Shown: positions 10,263 to 23,095 of the stretch, piece after piece | How positions within the stretch are numbered: position 1 is the stretch's first letter | Layout: each line of letters opens with the position of its first letter | Source: Sepiola atlantica | Taxonomy: Eukaryota > Mollusca > Cephalopoda > Sepiida > Sepiolidae | NCBI GenBank assembly: GCA_963556195.1 | Contig: CAUVYP010000244.1 | Span: forward strand, 2,170,001 to 2,234,000 | DNA: 64,000 bases | Reading direction: 5' to 3' | Program-made: the position numbers and the translations under genes | Notes under the pieces: model-generated | Told to the model about the DNA's origin: nothing | Databases searched by the model: none | What the model saw: only the letters and a program-made list of their open reading frames with translations

Positions 10263-11379
10263 TTTAGCGCGTTTTAAAGTTGATATCGCTTTTGTTTATA
10301 ACTTCCACATTTATTCGAATTGTGCAACGAAACTATGCAGACAGTCTCGAATAGGCCTTTTCTACTGAAGTACCAAGTTTCAGAAGTGCAGCTCTTGTAC
10401 TGCCGGAGATATGTCGATACAAACTGAATACGACAAAACATCAACAAAATTTAGCGCGTTTTAAAGTTGATATCGCTTTTGTTTATAACTTCCACATTTA
10501 TTCGAATTGTGCCACGAAACTTTGCAGACAGTCGCGGAGACACATTTTCTACTGAAGTACCAAGTTTCAGAAGTGCAGCTCTTGTACTGCCGGAGATATG
10601 TCGATACAAACTGAATACGCAAAACATCAACAAAATTTAGCGCGTTTTAAAGTTGATATCGCTTTTGTTTATAACTTCCACATTTATTCGAATTGTGCAA
10701 CGAAACTTTGCAGACAGTCTCGAATAGGCCTTTAGCACTGAGGTACCAAGTTTCAGAAGTGCAGCTGTTGTACTGCCGGAGATATGTCGATACAAACTGA
10801 ATACGCAAAACATCAACAAAATTTAGCTTGTTTTAAAGTTGATATCGCTTTTGTTTATAACTTCCACATTTATTCGAATTGTGCAACGAAACTTTGCAGA
10901 CAGTCGCGGAGACACATTTTCTACTGAAGTACCAAGTTTCAGAAGTGCAGCTGTTGTACTGCCGGAGATATGTCGATACAAACTGAATACGCAAAACATC
11001 AACAAAATTTAGCGCGTTTTAAAGTTGATATCGCTTTTGTTTATAACTTCCACATTTATTCGAATTGTGCCACGAAACTTTGCAGACAGTCGCGGAGACA
11101 CATTTTCTACTGAAGTACCAAGTTTCAGAAGTGCAGCCCTTGTACTGCCAAAGATATGTCGATACAAACTGAATACGCAAAACATCAACAAAATTAAGCG
11201 CGTTTTAAAGTTGATATCGCTTTTGTTTATAACTTCCACATTTATTCGAATTGTGCAACGAAACTTTGCAGACAGTCACGGAGACACATTTTCTACTGAA
11301 GTACCAAGTTTCAGAAGTGCAGCTCTTGTACTGCCGGAGATATGTCGATACAAACTGAATACGCAAAACATCAACAAAA
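9519..11379. repeat. 10-mer HOR, copy 1 (1861 bp)
   Basis: Ten monomers, one of them 187 bp (10263-10449, inserted A at 10433). Copy 2 follows at once and shares the insertion, the TCTCAAATAGG box, the GATATATC start, the AAGTTTAGCTC variant, AAACGTTGC, the CCAAAGATATG variant and TTAAGCG. Copies differ at only a handful of bases, for example TTTAGCTTG at 10822 in this copy and CTTTAGCACTG versus CTTTTGCACTG. This monomer begins with GCGCATTTTAATGTTG, unlike 11380. Confidence 0.92.
10263..10449. repeat. 187-bp monomer (inserted A)
   Basis: T-type monomer with TACGACAAAAC, an extra A at 10433, and AACTATGCAG in place of AACTTTGCAG. The same insertion occurs in 7843-8029 and 12124-12310, always directly after the AAACGTTGC monomer, so the three are copies of one event. 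The equivalent monomer at 15845 lacks it. Confidence 0.92.
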
Positions 11380-13240
11380 TTTAGCGCGTTTTAAAGTTGA
11401 TATCGCTTTTGTTTATAACTTCCACATTTATTCGAATTGTGCCACGAAACTTTGCAGACAGTCTCAAATAGGCCTTTTCTACTGAAGTACCAAGTTTCAG
11501 AAGTGCAGCTCTTGTACTGCCGGAGATATGTCGATACAAACTGAATACGCAAAACATCAACAAAATTTAGCGCGTTTTAAAGTTGATATATCTTTTGTTT
11601 ATAACTTCCACATTTATTCGAATTGTGCAACGAAACTTTGCAGACAGTCCTGAATAGGCCTCCTCTACTGAAGTACCAAGTTTCAGAAGTGCAGCTCTTG
11701 TACTGCCGGAGATATGTCGATACAAACTGAATACGCAAAACATCAACAAGATTTAGCGCGTTTTAAAGTTGATATCGCTTTTGTTTATAACTTCCACATT
11801 TATTCGAATTGTGCAACGAAACTTTGCAGACAGTCGCGGAGACACATTTTCTACTGAAGTACCAAGTTTCAGAAGTTTAGCTCTTGTACTGCCGGAGACA
11901 TGTCGATACAAACTGAATACGCAAAACATCACCAAAATTTAGCGCGTTTTAAAGTTGATATCGCTTTTGTTTATAACTTCCACATTTATTCGAATTGTGC
12001 AACGAAACGTTGCAGACAGTCGCGGAGACACATTTTCTACTGAAGTACCAAGTTTCAGAAGTGCAGCTCTTGTACTGCCGGAGATATGTCGATACAAACT
12101 GAATACGCAAAACATCAACAAAATTTAGCGCGTTTTAAAGTTGATATCGCTTTTGTTTATAACTTCCACATTTATTCGAATTGTGCAACGAAACTATGCA
12201 GACAGTCTCGAATAGGCCTTTTCTACTGAAGTACCAAGTTTTAGAAGTGCAGCTCTTGTACTGCCGGAGATATGTCGATACAAACTGAATACGACAAAAC
12301 ATCAACAAAATTTAGCGCGTTTTAAAGTTGATATCGCTTTTGTTTATAACTTCCACATTTATTCGAATTGTGCCACGAAACTTTGCAGACAGTCGCGGAG
12401 ACACATTTTCTACTGAAGTACCAAGTTTCAGAAGTGCAGCTCTTGTACTGCCGGAGATATGTCGATACAAACTGAATACGCAAAACATCAACAAAATTTA
12501 GCGCGTTTTAAAGTTGATATCGCTTTTGTTTATAACTTCCACATTTATTCGAATTGTGCAACGAAACTTTGCAGACAGTCTCGAATAGGCCTTTTGCACT
12601 GAGGTACCAAGTTTCAGAAGTGCAGCTGTTGTACTGCCGGAGATATGTCGATACAAACTGAATACGCAAAACATCAACAAAATTTAGCGCGTTTTAAAGT
12701 TGATATCGCTTTTGTTTATAACTTCCACATTTATTCGAATTGTGCAACGAAACTTTGCAGACAGTCGCGGAGACACATTTTCTACTGAAGTACCAAGTTT
12801 CAGAAGTGCAGCTGTTGTACTGCCGGAGATATGTCGATACAAACTGAATACGCAAAACATCAACAAAATTTAGCGCGTTTTAAAGTTGATATCGCTTTTG
12901 TTTATAACTTCCACATTTATTCGAATTGTGCCACGAAACTTTGCAGACAGTCGCGGAGACACATTTTCTACTGAAGTACCAAGTTTCAGAAGTGCAGCCC
13001 TTGTACTGCCAAAGATATGTCGATACAAACTGAATACGCAAAACATCAACAAAATTAAGCGCGTTTTAAAGTTGATATCGCTTTTGTTTATAACTTCCAC
13101 ATTTATTCGAATTGTGCAACGAAACTTTGCAGACAGTCACGGAGACACATTTTCTACTGAAGTACCAAGTTTCAGAAGTGCAGCTGTTGTACTGCCGGAG
13201 ATATGTCGATACAAACTGAATACGCAAAACATCAACAAAA
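11380..13240. repeat. 10-mer HOR, copy 2 (1861 bp)
   Basis: Tandem copy of 9519-11379, including the 187-bp monomer at 12124-12310 (inserted A at 12294). Its first monomer has the TCTCAAATAGG box typical of this lineage but a plain consensus start. Related monomers at 9519, 15101 and 19751 have an ATGTTG marker in their first 20 bases. This fits a crossover hybrid between 9519 and the plain monomer 13241 that follows the unit. The last monomer has CTGTTG where copy 1 has CTCTTG. Confidence 0.9.
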
Positions 13241-13798
13241 TTTAGCGCGTTTTAAAGTTGATATCGCTTTTGTTTATAACTTCCACATTTATTCGAATTG
13301 TGCCCCGAAACTTTGCAGACAGTCGCGGAGACACATTTTCTACTGAAGTACTAAGTTTCAGAAGTGCAGCTCTTGTACTGCCGGAGATATGTCGATACAA
13401 ACTGAATACGCAAAACGCTAACAAAATTTAGCGCGTTTTAAAGTTGATATCGCTTTTGTTTATAACTTCCACATTTATTCGAATTGTGCAACGAAACTTT
13501 GCAGACAGTCTCGAATAGGCCTTTTCTACTAAAGTATTAAGTTTCAGAAGTGCAGCTCTTTTACTGCCGGAGATATGTCGATACAAACTGAATACGCAAA
13601 ACATCAACAAAATTTAGCGCGTTTTAAAGTTGATATCGCTTTTGTTTATGACTTCCACATTTAGTCGAATTGTGCAACGAAACTTTGCAGACAGTCTCGA
13701 ATAGGCCTTTTCTACTGAAGTACCAAGTTTCAGAAGTGCAGCTCTTGTACTGCCGGAGATATGTCGATACAAACTGAATACGCAAAACATCAACAAAA
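13241..13798. repeat. Three single monomers between repeats
   Basis: Monomer 13241 is S-type with TGCCCCG and GTACTAAG and ends in the GCT tail. 13427 is T-type with TATTAAG and CTTTTACTG. 13613 is T-type with GTTTATGAC and TTTAGTCG. Several substitutions are private, so these copies have not been recently homogenised with neighbours. Confidence 0.8.
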
Positions 13799-15844
13799 TT
13801 TAGCGCGTTTTAAAGTTGATATCGCTTTTTTTTATAACTTCCACATTTATTCGAATTGTGCAACGAAACTTTGCAGACAGTCTCGAATAGGCCTTTTCTA
13901 TCAAAGTACCAAGTTTCAGAAGTGCAGCTCTTGTACTCCCGGAGATATGTCGATACAAACTGAATACGCAAAACATCAACAAAATTTAGCGCGTTTTAAA
14001 GTTGATATCGCTTTTGTTTATAACTTCCACATTTATTCGAATTGTGCAACGAAACTTTGCAGACAGTCTCGAATAGGCCTTTTCTACTGAAGTACCAAGT
14101 TTCAGAAGTGCAGCTCTTGTACTGCCGGAGAAATGTCGATACAAACTGAATACGCAAAACATCAACAAAATTTAGCGCGTTTTAAAGTTGATATCGCTTT
14201 TGTTTATAACTTCCACATTTATTCGAATTGTGCCACGAAACTTTGCAGACAGTCGCGGAGACACATGTTCTACTGAAGTACCAAGTTTCAGAAGTGCAGC
14301 TCTTGTACTGCCGGAGATATGTCGATACAAACTGAATACGCAAAACATCAACAAAATTTAGCGCGTTTTAAAGTTGATATCGCTTTTGTTTATAACTTCC
14401 ACATTTATTCGAATTGTGCAACGAAACTTTGCAGACAGTCTCGACCAGGCTTTTTCTACTGAATTACCAAGTTTCAGAAGTGACGCTCTTGTACTGCCGG
14501 ATATATGTCGATACAAACTGAATACGCAAAACATCAACAAAATTTAGCGCGTTTTAAAGTTGATATCGCTTTTGTTTATAACTTCCACATTTATTCGAAT
14601 TGTGCCACGAAACTTTGCAGACGGTGGCGGAGACACATTTTCTACTGAAGTACCAAGTTTCAGAAGTGCAGCTCTTGTACTACCGGAGATATGTCGATAC
14701 AAACAGAATACGTAAAACATCAACAAAATTTAGCGCGTTTTAAAGTTGATATCGCTTTTATTTATAACTTCCACATTTATTCGAATTGTGCCACGAAACT
14801 TTGCAGACAGTCGCGGAGACACATTGTCTACTGAAGTACCAAGTATCAGAAGTGTAGCTCTTGTACTGCCGGACATATGTCGATACAAACTGAATACGCA
14901 AAACGCTAACAAAATTTAGCGCGTTTTAAATTTGATATCGCTTTTGTTTATAACTTCCACATTTATTCGAATTGTGCAACGAAACTTTGCAGACAGTCGC
15001 GGAGACACATGTTCTACTGAAGTACCAAGTTTCAGAAGTGCAGCTCTTGTACTGCCGGAGATATGTCGATACAAACTGAATACGCAAAACATCAACAAAA
15101 TTTAGCGCGTTTTTATGTTGATATCGCTTTTGTTTATAACTTCCACATTTATTCGAATTGTGCCACGAAACTTTGCAGACAGTCTCAAATAGGCCGTTTC
15201 TACTGAAGTACCAAGTTTCAGAAGTGCAGCTCTTGTACTGCCGGAGATATGTCGATACAAACTGAATACGCAAAACATCAACAAAATTTAGCGCGTTTTA
15301 AAGTTGAGATATCTTTTGTTTATAACTTCCACATTTATTCGAATTGTGCAACGAAACTTTGCAGGCAGTCCTGAATAGGCCTCCTCAACTGAAGTACCAA
15401 GTTTCAGAAGTGCAGCTCTTTTACTGCCGGAGATATGTCGATACAAACTGAATACGCAAAACATCAACAAGATTTAGCGCGTTTTAAAGTTGATATCGCT
15501 TTTGTTTATAACTTCCACATTTATTCGAATTGTGCAACGAAACTTTGCAGACAGTCGCGGAGACACATTTTCTACTGAAGTACCAAGTTTCAGAAGTTCA
15601 GCTCTTGTACTGCCGGAGACATGTCGATACAAACTGAATACGCAAAACATCACCAAAATTTAGCGCGTTTTAAAGTTGATATCGCTTTTGTTTATAACTT
15701 CCACATTTATTCGAATTGTGCAACGAAACGTTGCAGACAGTCGCGGAGACACATTTTCTACTGAAGTACCAAGTTTCAGAAGTGCAGCTCTTGTACTACC
15801 GGAGATATGTCGATACAAACTGAATACGCAAAACATCAACAAAA
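13799..15844. repeat. 11-monomer chain, copy 2
   Basis: Same subtype order as 8217-10262, 5582 bp downstream. Differences include GCTTTTTTTTATAAC near 13826, TTCTATCAAAG near 13898, a GTAAAACATC tail (14543 monomer) and a GAGATATC start in 15287. The TCTCAAATAGG monomer (15101) has GTTTTTATGTTG at its start. Divergence from copy 1 is greater than between adjacent HOR copies, so this is an older duplication. Confidence 0.84.
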
Positions 15845-16960
15845 TTTAGCGCGTTTTAAAGTTGATATCGCTTTTGTTTATAACTTCCACATTTATTCGA
15901 ATTGTGCAACGAAACTTTGCAGACAGTCTCGAATAGGCCTTTTCTACTGAGGTACCAAGTTTCAGAAGTGCAGCTCTTGTACTGCCGGAGATATGTCGAT
16001 ACAAACTGAATACGCAAAACATCAACAAAATTTAGCGCGTTTTAAAGTTGATATCGCTTTTGTTTATAACTTCCACATTTATTCGAATTGTGCAACGAAA
16101 CTTTGCAGACAGTCTCGAATAGGCCTTTTCTACTGAAGTACCAAGTTTCAGAAGTGCAGCTGTTGTACTGCCGGAGATATGTCGATACAAACTGAATACG
16201 CAAAACATCAACAAAATTTAGCGCGTTTTAAAGTTGATATCGCTTTTGTTTATAACTTCCACATTTATTCGAATTGTGCCACGAAACTTTGCAGACAGTC
16301 GCGGAGACACATTTTCTACTGAAGTACCAAGTTTCAGAAGTGCAGCTTATGTACTGCCGGAGATATGTCGATACAAACTGAATACGCAAAACATCAACAA
16401 AATTTAGCGCGTTTTAAAGTTGATATCGCTTTTGTTTATAACTTCCACATTTATTCGAATTGTGCCACGAAACTTTGCAGACAGTCGCGGAGACACATTT
16501 TCTACTGAAGTACCAAGTTTCAGAAGTGCAGCTCTTGTACTGCCGGAGATATGTCGATACAAACTGAATACGCAAAACGCTAACAAAATTTAGCGCGTTT
16601 TAAAGTTGATATCGCTTTTGTTTATAACTTCCACATTTATTCGAATTGTGCAACGAAACTTTGCAGGCAGTCGCGGAGACACATGTTCTACTGAAGTACC
16701 AAGTTTCAGAAGTGCAGCCCTTGTACTGCCGGAGATATGTCGATACAAACTGAATACGCAAAACATCAACAAAATTAAGCGCGTTTTAAAGTTGATATCG
16801 CTTTTGTTTATAACTTCCACATTTATTCGAATTGTGCAACGAAACTTTGCAGACAGTCGCGGAGACACATTTTCTACTGAAGTACCAAGTTTCAGAAGTG
16901 CAGCTCTTGTACTGCCGGAGATATGTCGATACAAACTGAATACGCAAAACATCAACAAAA
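15845..16960. repeat. Six monomers, mixed T and S
   Basis: 15845 and 16031 are T-type, the second with CTGTTG. 16217 is S-type with the private AGCTTATGTAC. 16403 is S-type with the GCT tail. 16589 has GCAGGCAGTCGCGG and ACATGTTC. 16775 begins with TTAAGCG. No local tandem HOR is evident. Confidence 0.8.
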
Positions 16961-18820
16961 TTTAGCGCGTTTTAAAGTTGATATCGCTTTTGTTTATAAA
17001 TTCCACATTTATTCGAATTGTGCCACGAAACTTTGCAGACAGTCGCGGAGACACATGTTCTACTGAAGTACCAAGTTTCAGAAGTGCAGCTCTTGTACTG
17101 CCGGAGATATGTCGATACAAACTGAATACGCAAAACATCAACAAAATTTAGCGCGTTTTAAAGTTAATATCGCTTTTGTTTATAACTTCCACATTTATTC
17201 GAATTGTGCAACGAAACTTTGCAGACAGTCTCAACCAGGCCTTTTCTACTGAATTACCAAGTTTCAGAAGTGCAGCTCTTGTACTGCCGGATATATGTCG
17301 ATACAAACTGAATACGCAAAACATCAACAAAATTTAGCGCGTTTTAAAGTTGATATCGCTTTTGTTTATAACTTCCACATTTATTCGAAGTGTGCCACGA
17401 AACTTTGCAGACGGTGGCGGAGACACATTTTCTACTGAAGTACCAAGTTTCAGAAGTGCAGCTCTTGTACTGCCGGAGATATGTCGATACAAACAGAATA
17501 CGTAAAACATCAACAAAATTTAGCGCGTTTTAAAGTTGATATCGCTTTTGTTTATAACTTCCACATTTATTCGAATTGTGCCACGAAACTTTGCAGACAG
17601 TCGCGGAGACACATTGTCTACTGAAGTACCAAGTATCAGAAGTGCAGCTCTTGTACTGCCGGAGATATGTCGATACAAACTGAATACGCAAAACATCAAC
17701 AAAATTAAGCGCGTTTTAAAGTTGATATCGCTTTTGTTTATAACTTCCACATTTATTCGAATTGTGCAACGAAACTTTGCAGACAGTCTCGACCAGGCCT
17801 TTTCTACTGAATTACCAAGTTTCAGAAGTGCAGCTCTTGTACTGCCGGATATATGTCGATACAAACTGAATACGCAAAACATCAACAAAATTTAGCGCGT
17901 TTTAAAGTTGATATCGCTTTTGTTTATAACTTCCACATTTATTCGAATTGTGCCACGAAACTTTGCAGACGGTGGCGGAGACACATTTTCTACTGAAGTA
18001 CCAAGTTTCAGAAGTGCAGCTCTTGTACTGCCGGAGATATGTCGATACAAACAGAATACGTAAAACATCAACAAAATTTAGCGCGTTTTAAAGTTGATAT
18101 CGCTTTTGTTTATAACTTCCACATTTATTCGAATTGTGCCACGAAACTTTGCAGACAGTCGCGGAGACACATTGTCTACTGAAGTACCAAGTATCAGAAG
18201 TGCAGATCTTGTACTGCCGGAGATATGTCGATACAAACTGAATACGCAAAACGCTAACAAAATTTAGCGCGTTTTAAAGTTGATATCGCTTTTGTTTATA
18301 ACTTCCACATTTATTCGAATTGTGCAACGAAACTTTGCAGACAGTCGCGGAGACACATGTTATACTGAAGTACCAAGTTTCAGAAGTGCAGCTCTTGTAC
18401 TGCCGGAGATATGTCGATACAAACAGAATACGTAAAACATCAACAAAATTTAGCCCGTTTTAAAGTCGATATCGCTTTTGTTTATAACTTCCACATTTAT
18501 TCGAATTGTGCCACGAAACTTTGCAGACAGTCGCGGAGACACATTGTCTACTGAAGTACCAAGTATCAGAAGTGCAGCTCTTGTACTGCCGGAGATATGT
18601 CGATACAAACTGAATACGCAAAACATCAACAAAATTAAGCGCGTTTTAAAGTTGATATCGCTTTTGTTTATAACTTCCACATTTATTCGAATTGTGCAAC
18701 GAAACTTTGCAGACAGTCGCGGAGACACATTTTCTACTGAAGTACCAAGTTTCAGAAGTGCAGCTCTTGTACTGCCGGAGATATGTCGATACAAACTGAA
18801 TACGCAAAACATCAACAAAA
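16961..18820. repeat. 10-monomer unit (1860 bp) containing two trimers
   Basis: Starts with a monomer carrying TTTATAAATTCC; the same marked monomer returns 1860 bp later at 18821. Inside, 17147-17704 and 17705-18262 are two copies of a 558-bp trimer: a CCAGG-box monomer with GAATTACC, then the GGTGGCGG monomer with a TACGTAAAAC tail, then the ATTGTC/AGTATCAG monomer. Monomer 18449 has the private TTTAGCCCG and AAAGTCGATATC. Confidence 0.82.
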
Positions 18821-20494
18821 TTTAGCGCGTTTTAAAGTTGATATCGCTTTTGTTTATAAATTCCACATTTATTCGAATTGTGCCACGAAACTTTGCAGAC
18901 AGTCGCGGAGACACATGTTCTACTGAAGTACCAAGTTTCAGAAGTGCAGCTCTTGTACTGCCGGAGATATGTCGATACAAACTGAATACGCAAAACATCA
19001 ACAAAATTTAGCGCGTTTTAAAGTTGATATCGCTTTTGTTTATAACTTCCACATTTATTCGAATTGTGCAACGAAACTTTGCAGACAGTCTCGATCAGGC
19101 CTTTTCTACTGAAGTACCAAGTTTCAGAAGTGCAGCTCTTGTACTGCCGGATATATGTCGATACAAACTGAATACGCAAAACATCAACAAAATTTAGCGC
19201 GTTTTAAAGTTGATATCGCTTTTGTTTATAACTTCCACATTTATTCGAATTGTGCCACGAAACTTTGCAGACGGTGGCGGAGACACATTTTCTACTGAAG
19301 TACCAAGTTTCAGAAGTGCAGCTCTTGTACTGCCGGAGATATGTCGATACAAACAGAATACGTAAAACATCAACAAAATTTAGCGCGTTTTAAAGTTGAT
19401 ATCGCTTTTGTTTATAACTTCCACATTTATTCGAATTGTGCCACGAAACTTTGCAGACAGTCGCGGAGACACATTGTCTACTGAAGTACCAAGTATCAGA
19501 AGTGCAGCTCTTGTACTGCCGGAGATATGTCGATACAAACTGAATACGCAAAACGCTAACAAAATTTAGCGCGTTTTAAAGTTGATATCGCTTTTGTTTA
19601 TAACTTCCACATTTATTCGAATTGTGCAACGAAACTTTGCAGACAGTCGCGGAGACACATGTTATACTGAAGTACCAAGTTTCAGAAGTGCAGCTCTTGT
19701 ACTGCCGGAGATATGTCGATACAAACTGAATACGCAAAACATCAACAAAATTTAGCGCGTTTTTATGTTGATATCGCTTTTGTTTATAACTTCAGCATTT
19801 ATTCGAATTGTGCCACGAAACTTTGCAGACAGTCTCAAATAGGCCTTTTCTACTGAAGTACCAAGTTTCAGAAGTGCAGCTCTTGTACTGCCGGAGATAT
19901 GTCGATACAAACTGAATACGCAAAACATCAACAAAATTTAGCGCGTTTTAAAGTTGAGATATCTTTTGTTTATAACTTCCACATTTATTCGAATTGTGCA
20001 ACGAAACTTTGCAGACAGTCCTGAATAGGCCTCTTCTACTGAAGTACCAAGTTTCAGAAGTGCAGCTCTTGTACTGCCGGAGATATGTCGATACAAACTG
20101 AATACGCAAAACATCAACAAGATTTAGCGCGTTTTAAAGTTGATATCGCTTTTGTTTATAACTTCCACATTTATTCGAATTGTGCAACGAAACTTTGCAG
20201 ACAGTCGCGGAGACACATTTTCTACTGAAGTACCAAGTTTCAGAAGTTCAGCTCTTGTACTGCCGGAGACATGTCGATGCAAACTGAATAAGCAAAACAT
20301 CACCAAAATTTAGTGCGTTTTAAAGTTGATATCGCTTTTGTTTATAACTTCCACATTTATTCGAATTGTGCAACGAAACGTTGCAGACAGTCGCGGAGAC
20401 ACATTTTCTACTGAAGTACCAAGTTTCAGAAGTGCAGCTCTTGTATTGCCGGAGATATGTCGATACAAACTGAATACGCAAAACGCTAACAAAA
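18821..20494. repeat. Third copy of the marked monomer chain
   Basis: After the TTTATAAATTCC monomer (18821) come a TCGATCAGG box, GGTGGCGG, ATTGTC/AGTATCAG, S with GTTATACTG, TCTCAAATAGG, P, S and AAACGTTGC monomers. From 19007 this matches 8775-10262 in order, about 10.2 kb upstream, and 14357-15844. The final monomer (20309) also opens the 929-bp repeat and has TTTAGTGCG at its start and GTATTGCCGG near its end. Confidence 0.82.
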
Positions 20495-21237
20495 TTTAGC
20501 GCGTTTTAAAGTTGATATCGCTTTTGTTTATAACTTAGACATTTATTCGAATTGTGCAACGAAACTTTGCAGACAGTCGCGGAGACACATGTTCTACTGA
20601 AGTACCAAGTTTCAGAAGTGCAGCTCTTGTACTGCCAGAGATATGTCGATACAAACTGAATACGCAAAACATCAACAAAATTTAGCGCGTTTTAAAGTTG
20701 ATATCGCTTTTGTTTATAACTTCCACATTTATTCGAATTGTGCAACGAAACTTTGCAGACAGTCCTGAATAGGCCTCCTCAACTGAAGTACCAAGTTTCA
20801 GAAGTGCAGCTCTTGTACTGCCCGAGATATGTCGATACAAACTGAATACGCAAAACATCAACAAGATTTAGCGCGTTTTAAAGTTGATATCGCTTTTGTT
20901 TATAACTTCCACATTTATTCGAATTGTGCAACGAAACTTTGCAGACAGTTGCGGAGACACATGTTCTACTGAAGTACAAAGTTTCAGAAGTGCAGCTCTT
21001 GTACTGCCGGAGATATGTCGATACAAACTGAATACGCAAACATCAACAAAATTTAGCGCGTTTTAAAGTTGATATCGCTTTTGTTTATAACTTCCACATT
21101 TATTCGAATTGTGCAACGAAACTTTGCAGACAGTCTCGAATAGGCCTTTTCTACTGAAGTACCAAGTTTCAGAAGTGCAGCTCTTGTACTGCCGGATATA
21201 TGTCGATACAAACTGAATACGCAAAACATCAACAAAA
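20309..21237. repeat. 5-mer HOR, copy 1 (929 bp)
   Basis: Five monomers: S with AAACGTTGC and the GCT tail; S with AACTTAGACATT and CTGCCAGAG; P with CTCCTCAACTG and TGCCCGAG; S with CAGTTGCGG and GTACAAAG, 185 bp long; T with GGATATATG. The 1-bp deletion in the fourth monomer (ACGCAAACATC near 21035-21045) recurs in all three copies and fixes the period at 929 bp. Confidence 0.93.
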
Positions 21238-22166
21238 TTTAGCGCGTTTTAAAGTTGATATCGCTTTTGTTTATAACTTCCACATTTATTCGAATTGTGC
21301 CACGAAACTTTGCAGACAGTCGCGGAGACACATTTTCTACTGAAGTACCAAGTTTCAGAAGTGCAGCTCTTGTATTGCCGGAGATATGTCGATACAAACT
21401 GAATACGCAAAACGCTAACAAAATTTAGCGCGTTTTAAAGTTGATATCGCTTTTGTTTATAACTTAGACATTTATTCGAATTGTGCAACGAAACTTTGCA
21501 GACAGTCGCGGAGACACATGTTCTACTGAAGTACCAAGTTTCAGAAGTGCAGCTCTTGTACTGCCAGAGATATGTCGATACAAACTGAATACGCAAAACA
21601 TCAACAAAATTTAGCGCGTTTTAAAGTTGATATCGCTTTTGTTTATAACTTCCACATTTATTCGAATTGTGCAACGAAACTTTGCAGACAGTCCTGAATA
21701 GGCCTCCTCAACTGAAGTACCAAGTTTCAGAAGTGCAGCTCTTGTACTGCCCGAGATATGTCGATACAAACTGAATACGCAAAACATCAACAAGATTTAG
21801 CGCGTTTTAAAGTTGATATCGCTTTTGTTTATAACTTCCACATTTATTCGAATTGTGCAACGAAACTTTGCAGACAGTTGCGGAGACACATGTTCTACTG
21901 AAGTACAAAGTTTCAGAAGTGCAGCTCTTGTACTGCCGGAGATATGTCGATACAAACTGAATACGCAAACATCAACAAAATTTAGCGCGTTTTAAAGTTG
22001 ATATCGCTTTTGTTTATAACTTCCACATTTATTCGAATTGTGCAACGAAACTTTGCAGACAGTCTCGAATAGGCCTTTTCTACTGAAGTACCAAGTTTCA
22101 GAAGTGCAGCTCTTGTACTGCCGGATATATGTCGATACAAACTGAATACGCAAAACATCAACAAAA
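21238..22166. repeat. 5-mer HOR, copy 2 (929 bp)
   Basis: Nearly identical to copy 1 in its last four monomers. The first monomer is a hybrid: TGCCACG and CTTTGCAG as in 22167 and 23096, but GTATTGCCGG and the GCT tail as in 20309. The 185-bp monomer is 21796-21980. Confidence 0.93.
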
Positions 22167-23095
22167 TTTAGCGCGTTTTAAAGTTGATATCGCTTTTGTT
22201 TATAACTTCCACATTTATTCGAATTGTGCCACGAAACTTTGCAGACAGTCGCGGAGACACATTTTCTACTGAAGTACCAAGTTTCAGAAGTGCAGCTCTT
22301 GTACTGCCGGAGATATGTCGATACAAACTGAATACGCAAAACGCTAACAAAATTTAGCGCGTTTTAAAGTTGATATCGCTTTTGTTTATAACTTAGACAT
22401 TTATTCGAATTGTGCAACGAAACTTTGCAGACAGTCGCGGAGACACATGTTCTACTGAAGTACCAAGTTTCAGAAGTGCAGCTCTTGTACTGCCAGAGAT
22501 ATGTCGATACAAACTGAATACGCAAAACATCAACAAAATTTAGCGCGTTTTAAAGTTGATATCGCTTTTGTTTATAACTTCCACATTTATTCGAATTGTG
22601 CAACGAAACTTTGCAGACAGTCCTGAATAGGCCTCCTCTACTGAAGTACCAAGTTTCAGAAGTGCAGCTCTTGTACTGCCCGAGATATGTCGATACAAAC
22701 TGAATACGCAAAACATCAACAAGATTTAGCGCGTTTTAAAGTTGATATCGCTTTTGTTTATAACTTCAACATTTATTCGAATTGTGCAACGAAACTTTGC
22801 AGACAGTTGCGGAGACACATGTTCTACTGAAGTACTAAGTTTCAGAAGTGCAGCTCTTGTACTGCCGGAGATATGTCGATACAAACTGAATACGCAAACA
22901 TCAACAAAATTTAGCGCGTTTTAAAGTTGATATCGCTTTTGTTTATAACTTCCACATTTATTCGAATTGTGCAACGAAACTTTGCAGACAGTCTCGAATA
23001 GGCCTTTTCTACTGAAGTACCAAGTTTCAGAAGTGCAGCTCTTGTACTGCCGGATATATGTCGATACAAACTGAATACGCAAAACATCAACAAAA
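22167..23095. repeat. 5-mer HOR, copy 3 (929 bp)
   Basis: Same order as copies 1 and 2 with a few differences: GTACTGCCGG in the first monomer, CTCCTCTACTG in the P monomer, AACTTCAACATT and GTACTAAG in the 185-bp monomer (22725-22909). Copies 1 and 2 are closer to each other than to this one. Confidence 0.92.
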
